Positions 24,280-32,884 of a DNA stretch of 64,000 nucleotides are shown here, piece by piece (the stretch's first letter is position 1; every line of letters starts with the position of its first letter). This stretch comes from Pseudochelatococcus lubricantis. Lineage in GTDB: Bacteria > Pseudomonadota > Alphaproteobacteria > Rhizobiales > Beijerinckiaceae. The position numbers were made by a program, and so were the translations under genes. A model generated the notes under the pieces. The model had not been told where the DNA came from and did no database searches. It saw only the letters and a list, made by a program, of their open reading frames with translations. The DNA lies in assembly GCF_011762225.1 (NCBI RefSeq), contig NZ_JAASQI010000003.1, positions 434,001 to 498,000 of the forward strand, in the 5' to 3' direction.

Positions 24280-25275
24280 CTACACCATGCTCGGCAGAAC
24301 GCGGTTCGGCGCGCGGTGACCGTCCAGGAACGCCTTGATGTTGACGATGACTTTCTCGCCCATCTCGGTGCGCCCTTCCAGCGTCGCGGAGCCCATGTGC
24401 GGCAGCAGGACGACGGCATTGTTGCGGGCGAGTTTCACGAGGCGCGGATCGATGGCGGGCTCTTCCTCGAACACGTCGAGCCCTGCCCCGCCCAGTTCCC
24501 GCGCCTCCAGCATCTGGATGAGCCCTTCCTCATCGATGATTTCGCCGCGCGCCGTGTTGATCAGGATGGCGTCGCGCTTGAGGAGCCGCAGCCGGCGCGC
24601 CGAAAGCAGATGATAGGTCGCGGGCGTGTGCGGGCAGTTGACGGACACGATGTCCATGCGTGCCAGCATCTGGTCGAGCGATTCCCAGTAGGTCGCCTCC
24701 AGCTCGGCCTCGATCTCGGGCGCCACGTGGCGGCGATTGTGATAGTGAATCGACAGCCCGAACGACTTCGCCCGACGCGCCAGCGCCTGCCCGATGCGCC
24801 CCATGCCGACGATACCCAGGCGCTTGCCGGTGATGCGCCGCCCCAGCATCCACGTGGGCGCCCAGCCGGCCCACTGCTCCGCGCCGATCAGCTTCTGCGC
24901 GCCTTCCGGCAGCCGCCGCGCCACGGCGAGGATCAGCGCCATGGTCATGTCGGCGGTGTCCTCGGTCAGCACGCCGGGCGTGTTGGTCACGGTGATTCCC
25001 TGTGCCAGCGCCGCGCCGACATCGATGTTGTCCACACCGTTGCCGAAATTGGCGATCAGCCGCAACTGCGGCCCCGCCTGCGCGATCAGTTCGGCGTCGA
25101 CCCTGTCCGTTATGGTCGGCACGAGCACGTCTGCGATCTTGACCGCCTCGACGAGTTGCTCGGCGGTCAGCGGCTTGTCATCCATATTGAGGCGGGCGTC
25201 GAACAACTCGCGCATGCGCGTTTCAACGCTTTCCGGCAGGGTGCGGGTAACGACGACAAGGGGCTTCTTCTTCAT
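24280..25275 (-). CDS. D-glycerate dehydrogenase / 2-hydroxyacid dehydrogenase (GyaR-like)
   Basis: A 331-residue D-isomer-specific 2-hydroxyacid dehydrogenase. The NAD motif is GIVGMGRIGQALA, with NANFGNG-like and NTARGEIIDEEGL (catalytic Arg), DVFEEEP (catalytic Glu) and LPHMGSATLEGR (catalytic His) segments. The sequence fits the glyoxylate/hydroxypyruvate reductase (GRHPR/GyaR) branch, converting hydroxypyruvate or glyoxylate to D-glycerate or glycolate. Together with the glycerate 2-kinase at 5569 it completes a D-glycerate route. The terminal SMV residues sit just inside a convergent hairpin. Confidence 0.88.
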   Translation of the reverse strand: MKKKPLVVVTRTLPESVETRMRELFDARLNMDDKPLTAEQLVEAVKIADVLVPTITDRVDAELIAQAGPQLRLIANFGNGVDNIDVGAALAQGITVTNTPGVLTEDTADMTMALILAVARRLPEGAQKLIGAEQWAGWAPTWMLGRRITGKRLGIVGMGRIGQALARRAKSFGLSIHYHNRRHVAPEIEAELEATYWESLDQMLARMDIVSVNCPHTPATYHLLSARRLRLLKRDAILINTARGEIIDEEGLIQMLEARELGGAGLDVFEEEPAIDPRLVKLARNNAVVLLPHMGSATLEGRTEMGEKVIVNIKAFLDGHRAPNRVLPSMV

Positions 25276-25587
25276 GGACGAAAGTTCCGATCCCGGCGCT
25301 CGATTTCACGCCACGTTAAGAACCAGGGAGGCACAACTGCAAGAGGTATCACACAATCCCGATGCAAGATCGACTCCGACGAACCCCGCTTCAACCGAAA
25401 ACATGATATCGCACCGTATCACAATACAGCCCGATCACGACTTTGCGCAGAAGCCGCATCCCGCATGCAGCAGCAGCCGGTTCTCTGTTAGAGCATGATG
25501 GCCGGCCAATGCAACAGCAGCCGGCGCCCGTCCCCGCCGAAGCCGCATCGTGAGTCCGATCAGAAAAGTCCGCACGGAAAGTCCGCC

Positions 25588-26139
25588 ATGTCCAAGACCG
25601 TCGCCCCGTCCGCCCTCGCAGCCCTTGTCGTCCTTGCCCTTTTACCGGGCGTGGCGGCCCATGCCCAGCAGCAGCCGGCTGCCGGGCAAACGATCGGCTC
25701 GAACAGCAAACTGCCGGTGCCACGCTATGTGAGCCTGAAATCGGACAGGGTCAATCTGCGCGCCGGCCCGGCCAAGGACCATCGCACGTTGTGGGTGTTC
25801 CAGCGCGCGGGACTGCCGGTGGAGATCACGGCGGAGTTCGCGACATGGCGACGCATCCGCGACTCGGAGGGCGCGGAAGGATGGGTTCTGCACAGCCTTC
25901 TCTCGGGCCGGCGCACCGCGCTCGTCACGCCCTGGGACAAGGACAAGGGTAAGGAGCCCACCCCGCTGCTCGCCCGCGCTTCCGACAGCGCCAACATGAA
26001 AGCCCGGCTGGAGCCGGGCGTGATCGTCAGCATAGAGACCTGCGACGGCACCTGGTGTCATGTCACCATCCGCAATCTGGACGGGTATATACAGCAGGGG
26101 CGCCTGTGGGGGGTCTACCCCGACGAGATCATCGAGTAG
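25588..26139 (+). CDS. Secreted SH3 domain protein
   Basis: A 183-residue protein with a signal peptide (MSKTVAPSALAALVVLALLP, cleavage near AHAQ). Two bacterial SH3-like repeats follow, the first around YVSLKSDRVNLRAGPAKDHR, the second around LLARASDSANMKARLEPGVI with CDGTWCHVTI and WGVYPDEIIE at the end. The layout is that of the COG3807 SH3 proteins of alphaproteobacteria, presumed to bind peptidoglycan in the periplasm. Its 3' end overlaps the convergent glycosyltransferase gene by 11 bases. Confidence 0.88.
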   Translation: MSKTVAPSALAALVVLALLPGVAAHAQQQPAAGQTIGSNSKLPVPRYVSLKSDRVNLRAGPAKDHRTLWVFQRAGLPVEITAEFATWRRIRDSEGAEGWVLHSLLSGRRTALVTPWDKDKGKEPTPLLARASDSANMKARLEPGVIVSIETCDGTWCHVTIRNLDGYIQQGRLWGVYPDEIIE

Positions 26140-28705
26140 GCTGCACCGTCTGCACGCTCTGCGCGCGCCGTTCCGCCGCCTCGTCCTCGCTGTCGAGGTG
26201 ATGGCCGACGGCGGCAAGAGCCGACGAGTGCTGGCGCAGTACGAGGCGCGCAGCGCGCAACACCTCCTCTGCCTCGGCCGACAGCGCCTCGCCGTTGGCC
26301 GCCCCCTGCGCGGGGCCGCGCGCCGGCACCTTGTCGAGCACCGCGCCGATGCGCGTATCAAGCGCCTCGATGCGCGCATCGATTTCCCGGAGGCGCTCGG
26401 TGGTTTCGTGCCGCAGATCGCTGAGCGCCTGATGGATGGCGTCCACCTTCTGATCGACAGGACGCACGCGCCCCTCGATCCGCGCCCAGATTCGCCGCCA
26501 GACAGGCCGCACGGTCCACGAGATCGAACGGCGCAGGCTGTTGCGCAGGCTCGCATCCCGCAGCTCGACATGCAGCGCGGGCGCGGGGGCATGGACGACC
26601 TGAGCCGATTCGACAGGGTGCGCCGGCGCATCCGCAGCACCGACGCCCGCGCCCAGCAGGCCGGTGTAGGTGATGCCGGCGTTGTCGTGCATGATCTGGC
26701 GCACGGGCTCGGGCACATTCACCCCGTGCAGCTCGACGCCCTTGAGGAAGTAGTCCCAGAAATGGGGGTTATGTACCCACTGTACCTCCCGCAGCAGCAG
26801 ATCGGCATATCTGTCCGGGTGCTTGCGCAGCAGGATGGCGTCATTGAGGAAGAATTTCGAGCGGACTTCAAGCGACTCGCGCTCGACGGAACGCGGATGT
26901 GGCGGATGATAAACCCACGCACCGCGCGAGAACGGAACCTCGCCGACCTCCTGAAGACGCCAGCCGAGATCGGTATCCTCGCGAAAGTGCGGCTTCTCCA
27001 GCGCGATGTCGAAGCCGTTGATGGCGTGGAAGACATCGGCACGGACGAACAGGTTCGCCGTCATGAAGCCGATGCCCTCGAAGCCGTCGTTGGTAACGCC
27101 TCGCCAGTTGGGATCGCCGGCGCGGCCGGACGTGATCAACCCTTCGAGCCCGACGATATCGGAGGTGGAGAAGCACTCGTGAGCGTTGGCGAGCCAGCCC
27201 TCATGCGGCTCGCAGTCGTCATCCGTGAACGCGATCACACGCCCGCGCGCGAGCGCCGCGCCGGTGTTGCGCGCCGTCACCGCACCCTTGCGGTCGGTGT
27301 GGATATAGAGCAGGTCAAAACCGAAATCCCTGTCGCGGTCCGGCCACGGCTCCGCGCTCTGGTCGACCATGATGACCTCGAAATCGCGCCATGTCTGCAG
27401 CGCGAGATAGCCCGCGAGCTTCGTCAGCAGCGTATGGCGCTCGTAGGTCGGCACGATCACGGAGAAAAACGGCGGCTCTCGCCCCTCCCGCTTGGGCACG
27501 GCCCAGCGGGCGAGCAGCGCGCCGAGGCTGTCGGATATACGTTCCCAGGAATAGAAGCGGTCAGCCTGCACCCGCGCCCCCTCGCCGAGCGCCGCCATGT
27601 CGGCGGGATTGTCGAGCAGGGTGCGGATGGTCTGGGCGAAATTCTCCGCGTGCGCGATGGCGAAGGCCCGCTCCGACGTCTCGATGCCGCGCGCGCCGAT
27701 TTCGGTGGAGACGATCGGCAGTCCGGCCGCCATGAAATCCAGCATCTTGATATTGGTGCCGGACCCGCTGAACATCGGGTTGACCGCGACGTTCGACGCC
27801 TGCAGCCACGCGATCTTGTCTTCCTCGGAAATCTGTCCCGTCACGCGGACGTTGGCGGGCAGAGTCATGTCCTCCAGCCCATCGCCGACACCGCCGGCGA
27901 TGACGAACAGCACGCCCGGCAACGCGGGCGCCAGCGCCTCGGCGATGAACCGCGCCGCGGCGACGTTGGGGCCATACTTGCTGCCGAGGAAGAACGCCAC
28001 CGGACGCCCTTCCGCGCCGAGCCGCTGGCGGACGGCGTGTTTTTCCTCGATCGACGGCGGCACGATCTGGCGCGTGAACGTGCCGTTGGGGACGACGCGG
28101 ATGCGTCCCGCGCTGACGCCATAGAGATTCGCGAAGGCTTCCCTGTCCTCGTGGGAGCAGGCCAGAATGAGATCCGCTGCGCGGCAGACCGCACTCTCCA
28201 CCTCGACAACGCCCCGCGCCACCGCCGACCCCGCGCCGCCGTCGTCGAGCAGTTCGGTGCGCAGCAGACCTTCGACGTTGTGCGCGTCATAGACGATGAG
28301 CTGCCTGTCAGGCTGCAGGACGTCGCGCACGAGGGGATAAATCCACGGGTGAGAAAAGACGACAACATCCGCCTCGCGTGCGGCGCGGCGCGCCGCCTCG
28401 ACATAATCGGGCGACAGATGCGCCATGGTGTGAAAGGCGGTGTCGATGACGCCCTTGCCGCCAAGGTCCTGCGCGCGCCTGTCGGAGGCGGTGAAATGCG
28501 CCTCTGTCAGCGGCACCAGCTCTTCAAGCAGGGTCGGTGTGAGTTGCTGCTTGCGCGCGCCGGGTCCACGCCAGTCATAAGTGCCGACGTAATGCGCCCG
28601 ATGACCGTGGCCAAGACCGTGGTAAAGACCGAGAAGGCGGAGCCGCCCTCCCCCGACCGGCGGATCGATGGGCTGCATATCCAGTACAGTCGTCCGCAAC
28701 GTCAT
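26129..28705 (-). CDS. Bifunctional glycosyltransferase, GT4 + GT2 with C-terminal coiled coil
   Basis: An 858-residue fusion. Residues about 1-405 form a GT4-like GT-B enzyme: PPVGGGRLRLLGLYHGL, VVPNGTF, VAFFLGSKYGPNVAAARFI and MFSGSGTNIKMLDFMAAGLP. From about 413 a GT2/GT-A domain starts with FFSVIVPTYERHTLL, carries AFTDDDCEPHEGW (the DDD metal motif near 493) and REDTDLGWRLQE. After about 700 comes a linker and a coiled coil (about 748-792, DQKVDAIHQALSDLRHETTE onward). It likely builds a surface polysaccharide. Two other glycosyltransferases lie upstream on the same strand. Confidence 0.9.
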   Translation of the reverse strand: MTLRTTVLDMQPIDPPVGGGRLRLLGLYHGLGHGHRAHYVGTYDWRGPGARKQQLTPTLLEELVPLTEAHFTASDRRAQDLGGKGVIDTAFHTMAHLSPDYVEAARRAAREADVVVFSHPWIYPLVRDVLQPDRQLIVYDAHNVEGLLRTELLDDGGAGSAVARGVVEVESAVCRAADLILACSHEDREAFANLYGVSAGRIRVVPNGTFTRQIVPPSIEEKHAVRQRLGAEGRPVAFFLGSKYGPNVAAARFIAEALAPALPGVLFVIAGGVGDGLEDMTLPANVRVTGQISEEDKIAWLQASNVAVNPMFSGSGTNIKMLDFMAAGLPIVSTEIGARGIETSERAFAIAHAENFAQTIRTLLDNPADMAALGEGARVQADRFYSWERISDSLGALLARWAVPKREGREPPFFSVIVPTYERHTLLTKLAGYLALQTWRDFEVIMVDQSAEPWPDRDRDFGFDLLYIHTDRKGAVTARNTGAALARGRVIAFTDDDCEPHEGWLANAHECFSTSDIVGLEGLITSGRAGDPNWRGVTNDGFEGIGFMTANLFVRADVFHAINGFDIALEKPHFREDTDLGWRLQEVGEVPFSRGAWVYHPPHPRSVERESLEVRSKFFLNDAILLRKHPDRYADLLLREVQWVHNPHFWDYFLKGVELHGVNVPEPVRQIMHDNAGITYTGLLGAGVGAADAPAHPVESAQVVHAPAPALHVELRDASLRNSLRRSISWTVRPVWRRIWARIEGRVRPVDQKVDAIHQALSDLRHETTERLREIDARIEALDTRIGAVLDKVPARGPAQGAANGEALSAEAEEVLRAARLVLRQHSSALAAVGHHLDSEDEAAERRAQSVQTVQPTR

Positions 28706-28926
28706 TGCCGCAGCCCTTTCGCTCGGTTACTCTCGCCGCTCCAACACACGAAAGGTTCTAATTTCCGCGCTTGTTCAAGGCCACGATAATAATAGTGCGT
28801 GACACTCATGGGGCGGTTTTTATTTTCTTTCACCCTTGCCGTCAACGGTGAGGACAGCATGGGTGTTAAGCGCTCATCACAGAAAAAAGACAGCTTTTCT
28901 GGCCGTTTGCCGCCATGGAGACTCGC

Positions 28927-30273
28927 TTACACTGAATCGATCAGGGCGGAAACCTGTTCGGCGAAATTGTGTTCGCTGAACCGGGCGGCGTTCCTGTAGC
29001 CGGCCCGCCTGAGCGTGTCGCACAGGTCGTCATCATCGAGCAGCTTGCGGATGCCCGTCGCGATCTCCTCGATATTATAGGGATCGTCGATAAGATAGGC
29101 GGAATCCGCCACCACCTCCGGCAGCGAGGCGACGTTGGACGTCAGCACGGGACAGCCGAAGGTCTGCGCCTCAAGCGGCGGGATGCCGAAGCCTTCGTTG
29201 AGAGACGGGAACAGCAGCGCGCGGGCGTTCCTGATGAGGCACAGCTTTTCAAGCTCGGTGATATAGCCCACGTAACGGACGGAATCGCGCCGCTGCGGAC
29301 GCCCGGCATCCTCACCGCTGTTCCGCTTTGCGAAATACTGTTCAAGATGCCGGTCCCGGACATACTCCTGATCGACAATGCCGCCGAGAACCAGCGGCAC
29401 GTCCAGCCCCTTCGCTGCGATCGTGTAGGCGGAGACGAGACGGTCGATATTCTTGCGTGCCTCTATGGCGCCGACATAGAAACAGTACTGGCCTGCCAGC
29501 AGCCCGAACTTCTCCAGCACAGACTGCTGGACGACAGGCAGTGCGCTGAGGCCGATCAGGTATTTGTCCGCCGGGACCGGCTGATACACCACCTTTACGC
29601 GGTCCGCAGCCGACGGAAAAAACTTGAGGAGCTGGTTCCGCGAGTACTCCGAAACAGCCAGGATGGCATCCGAATGGTCGTTGAGCGCTTTCAGGCGCTT
29701 GTAAAACAGGCCAGGGTCTTCCCGGTGCATGGACGCGGACAAGGGAATCAGATCGTGCAGCGTCTGCACGATCTTGATTTTTTTTCCGCGACTCTCGACG
29801 CTCATGGGAGACGTGGTGAAAAACACGCCGCCGTCCAGTTCAGCGGGAAGGTGCAGCGGAAACGGCCGCCTCAGGAGCGGTAGACGGTCGTGGACGGCCA
29901 TGAGCCGGTAGCCGTCGGGGATGTTGTAGAAAAAATCGACGTCATCGAGATATCTGATGGCTTCTTCCACCACGATATCCCGCGGATTCTCGACAAGGGC
30001 AGCCCTGGGGCGCCCAAGGAAGCGTCTCTCGATATATTTCCTGAGCCACTTGACCTTTGAAATAGGCCCCGATGCGTGGACCGGATTGTCGAATTCCTTG
30101 AATATGCTTGCGGTAAGCGCCTCGCAAGGACCGTTATGGGAGGCATTGCTTAATATACCGGTCTCGAAGCCCTTCGATTTGACAGCGTGGATCAGGGCCT
30201 TTGCAAACAGATATATGCCACGCTGTTCTTTATCCCGAAAACACTGCCCGGCGAAAAGGACTTTCCTTGTCAT
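28927..30273 (-). CDS. Glycosyltransferase family 4 protein
   Basis: A 448-residue GT-B enzyme. The N-terminal half holds the acceptor side (KVLFAGQCFRDKEQRGIYLF). The C-terminal GT4 donor domain has YCFYVGAIEARKNIDRLVSA and PSLNEGFGIPPLEAQTFGCP, the EGFGIPPLEA stretch providing the E-x7-E nucleotide-sugar site, plus VLTSNVASLPEV. This form resembles mannosyltransferases of O-antigen and exopolysaccharide pathways. About 220 non-coding bases separate it from the bifunctional enzyme downstream. Confidence 0.9.
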   Translation of the reverse strand: MTRKVLFAGQCFRDKEQRGIYLFAKALIHAVKSKGFETGILSNASHNGPCEALTASIFKEFDNPVHASGPISKVKWLRKYIERRFLGRPRAALVENPRDIVVEEAIRYLDDVDFFYNIPDGYRLMAVHDRLPLLRRPFPLHLPAELDGGVFFTTSPMSVESRGKKIKIVQTLHDLIPLSASMHREDPGLFYKRLKALNDHSDAILAVSEYSRNQLLKFFPSAADRVKVVYQPVPADKYLIGLSALPVVQQSVLEKFGLLAGQYCFYVGAIEARKNIDRLVSAYTIAAKGLDVPLVLGGIVDQEYVRDRHLEQYFAKRNSGEDAGRPQRRDSVRYVGYITELEKLCLIRNARALLFPSLNEGFGIPPLEAQTFGCPVLTSNVASLPEVVADSAYLIDDPYNIEEIATGIRKLLDDDDLCDTLRRAGYRNAARFSEHNFAEQVSALIDSV

Positions 30274-30314
30274 AAAAACTCTCGCGTGATCGGGCGCGCC
30301 CGAAAAAATGTGTT

Positions 30315-31415
30315 TCAGGCGGATGCAGCCGACGGGCGGGCGTCCGCTCCCGATCCATCCGTTTCCGGCGCGTCGCCCGACGGCCTCCGGAACGGCAGTC
30401 CGAGCGCCGTGGCCAGCGCCACGGCCACTTTTTCCCAGGTAACCTCGGCGGCAACCTGCTTGCCCTTCTGCCCCATGGTCCCGGCGAGCGCCGGGTTTGC
30501 CGCGAGCTGATCGATCCGCGCCGCGATCGCCGCCGGATCGGCCTCCGTGACGAAGCCGGTCACGCCGTCCTCGACCACACGCGAAGGCTCGCCGCTGTCG
30601 GCGCAGGTGAGGACGGGTTTGCCGCTCAGGAACGCCTCGTAAGTGATCAACCCCAGGTCCTCGTTGCGGGGCATGAACAGGACGGCCAGCGAGTCGCGAT
30701 AGTAGCCGATCAGATCCTCGTCGCTCACCCAGCCCGTGAAGCGAATGCGCGGATCGCCGGCCGCGCGCTCCTTGAAACGCTCCGCGTCCTCGCCCGTGCC
30801 GGAAATGATCAGTTCCACCGGCGCCTTGACGTGGCGCATCGCGTCGATGGCAAGATCGACCCGCTTCCAGCGGTGCAGGCGCCCCGGCATGAACAGATGG
30901 CGGAACGGCCCCTCGCGGAAACCCGACAGGCTGGTGGGATGCCGGATGACCTCGGCGTCCAGACCGTTGAACTGACGCAGGCGCTGCGCCACCTCCTCGC
31001 CGATGGCGAAGATCTTGCGCGTCCGCGGCGCGCGCAGCGCCGCCGTATCGAGCGTATGGATCAGCGCGCGCTGTTCGAACAGTTCCTCGGAACCCTTGCC
31101 GAACTCGACCTCGAACATGTCGTAGAACACGCGCATCGTGTGCTGCAGGTAGCAGACGTGATTCGGATGACGCACGAGGTAGGACGGCGCCTTCGACGTG
31201 ATCACACCGTCATACGCGCTCAGGTCGAGATCGTAGAAGCGCAGGTACGATTCCTTGACGGCGTCGAAGTCGGACTCGTTGGAGGGGGTGTAGAGCAGCG
31301 TGACGTCGAGATCGAGTGCCTGCAGCGCATCCCGCAGTCCCACGAAAAAGCGTTCCGCACCGCCCGTCTCGCCCGACCCCGATCCCGCCGCGACGATCGC
31401 TACTTTCGGCTTCAT
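30315..31415 (-). CDS. Glycosyltransferase family 4 protein
   Basis: A 366-residue GT-B enzyme starting MKPKVAIVAAGSGSGETGGA, with the glycine-rich GGAERF motif of GT4 N-domains. MPGRLHRWKRVDLAIDAM and MPRNEDLGLITYEAFLSGKP form the donor site. AGGAG lies six bases before the ATG at 31415; the frame stays open to 31622, but that extension has no protein character. It lies 41 bases upstream of the next glycosyltransferase gene and is probably co-transcribed with it. Confidence 0.9.
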   Translation of the reverse strand: MKPKVAIVAAGSGSGETGGAERFFVGLRDALQALDLDVTLLYTPSNESDFDAVKESYLRFYDLDLSAYDGVITSKAPSYLVRHPNHVCYLQHTMRVFYDMFEVEFGKGSEELFEQRALIHTLDTAALRAPRTRKIFAIGEEVAQRLRQFNGLDAEVIRHPTSLSGFREGPFRHLFMPGRLHRWKRVDLAIDAMRHVKAPVELIISGTGEDAERFKERAAGDPRIRFTGWVSDEDLIGYYRDSLAVLFMPRNEDLGLITYEAFLSGKPVLTCADSGEPSRVVEDGVTGFVTEADPAAIAARIDQLAANPALAGTMGQKGKQVAAEVTWEKVAVALATALGLPFRRPSGDAPETDGSGADARPSAASA

Positions 31416-31625
31416 GGCCGCTCCTGTCTCTTGTCTGCACCCGTCCGCCCCACGCTCCGGGTGCCGCCTCGCGCATGTCTTGCCGGCATGCGAGCGGCGA
31501 AGAAGGCTCCGACGGCGCTGTCCGCATGCCGGGGCAGCAGCGTCGGGGATGCCCGCAAAGTCATTCTCTGGCTGATCCGGATATAGTGCGGAAACGATGG
31601 AGGCCCATCCTCGCACTTGCACGCC

Positions 31626-32348
31626 TTACCTTGATGGGACATCTCCGCCCAAATGTCTTTCAAGTTCACTAATTTTCTGCGTCAGGACCTCGATCTGCCG
31701 GCTGAATTGCGCCTCGGACTCCGTCTTTGCCTTGTGCTCTTCTTCAAGACGGCGCTCCAGCTGCTGCGCCTTGCGCTCCGCCGTATCGACGCGCGCCGCC
31801 AGCCGCCGCACCTCGCTCGCAAGACGGGGAATGCTGCGCGCGAGACTTGCCAGCGCCACGATCTTGCGGCCGAGCCTGGAGCGGCGGATGCGGTCCAGAA
31901 AGCGCTCGCGCCGGAGGCCCGAGATGCGCGCGCCCCGCGCCTGCGCCTCATCGGTGGCGGCGAGAGCGTCGATAAGGTCTATCCGGCTGATCTGCCCGAG
32001 CCGCAACTGCTGCAGGAAGCGCGCCGCATCCTCGCCGGCCGGCTCACGCCCGAGCAGGGAGAGGTACGCGGCCCGCATGAACACCACATCATAATGCGCC
32101 AGGATTTCCGTCGCGGTGTAGCGAAGCTGGGCGGGATCGAGGGGCGGCGGAGCGACTTCCGCACCATTGCCTCCGACGATCCGGGCGTCGGCCCGCGCCT
32201 TGCGGGCCTCCACATCGGCACGCACCCGCTGCATCAGCGCATCGAGATCGTCCAGCCGCACCAATTCACTCACGTCGCCATATCTCCAGAACAACGAGGC
32301 CGCTCCTCTGGGAAGCAACCCTGGCCTCTTCAGACGCTGCACCAGCAA
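31626..32348 (-). CDS. DUF4214-like coiled-coil protein in glycan cluster
   Basis: About 240 residues. The middle segment, about 92-136 (AAYLSLLGREPAGEDAARFL followed by QQLRLGQISRIDLIDALAAT), matches the DUF4214 / phycobilisome-linker-like repeat often fused to secreted or glycan-associated proteins. The last 60 residues form a clear coiled coil (ERKAQQLERRLEEEHKAKTE). No signal peptide is visible. The start is uncertain: TTG 32348, TTG 32294 after AGGAG, or GTG 32273 after GGAG. It lies upstream of the three glycosyltransferase genes on the same strand, suggesting a scaffold or anchor role. Confidence 0.65.
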   Translation of the reverse strand: MLVQRLKRPGLLPRGAASLFWRYGDVSELVRLDDLDALMQRVRADVEARKARADARIVGGNGAEVAPPPLDPAQLRYTATEILAHYDVVFMRAAYLSLLGREPAGEDAARFLQQLRLGQISRIDLIDALAATDEAQARGARISGLRRERFLDRIRRSRLGRKIVALASLARSIPRLASEVRRLAARVDTAERKAQQLERRLEEEHKAKTESEAQFSRQIEVLTQKISELERHLGGDVPSR

Positions 32349-32884
32349 CGATGCATACCAATCATCGTCGGGACCACCGCAAGGTCTCCGGAGCGCGCGG
32401 CGATGCGGTGAACACCCGCAAGGCCGGCTAGCCCGACCCCCTGCAGGATAGCGCCTCTTACCCTACATCGAGAATCATAACAACCTGTCAATTCGACGAT
32501 CCGATGGCAGGATAGCCGGACGTTCGGCAACGTCTTCCCAAGGCCGGATTCGCCTGTCGCCACGGGCTCGTCAGGCGCGCGTCGTTCGCGGATACGAGAA
32601 CGCGCGCGGACCGATCCGCGTCAGTTTCCCGCTTACACGAGACAGGGCGGCGAGACAATACCTCTGTACAATCGCCCCAGTGATCCGCCGTCAGGGCCGC
32701 AGCTCTCCAATGTTTAGCAAAAGCTTAATTCACTAATTTCTACATGATAATTATCAGAATTTCTATGTGCAATTCCGTTGAATAAAACTCAATGATCATA
32801 TACGGCTGTTTTTGGATTTCATATTTTTCTACACATTCATTCATTTGCGTGAACGGCTTCGTCGTGCCGTTATCCTGCGCGTGG
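32349..32884. other. Intergenic, about 535 bases, AT-rich toward glpD
   Basis: Between the start of the DUF4214-like gene and the stop of glpD (both minus strand). It should carry the promoter of the glycan cluster. Bases 32715-32845 are AT-rich. A short inverted repeat AACGGC/GCCGTT (32852-32857, 32866-32871) just past the glpD stop may end that transcript. No gene is recognised. Confidence 0.45.

Noticed and set aside
26060-28789. A 909-codon open frame on the + strand opposite the bifunctional glycosyltransferase
   Set aside because: Shadow of a GC-rich gene; the minus-strand reading has full GT4 and GT2 motifs, this one none.
32330-32563. A 77-codon minus-strand frame upstream of the DUF4214-like gene
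   Set aside because: No ribosome site, no recognisable features, overlaps the promoter region.
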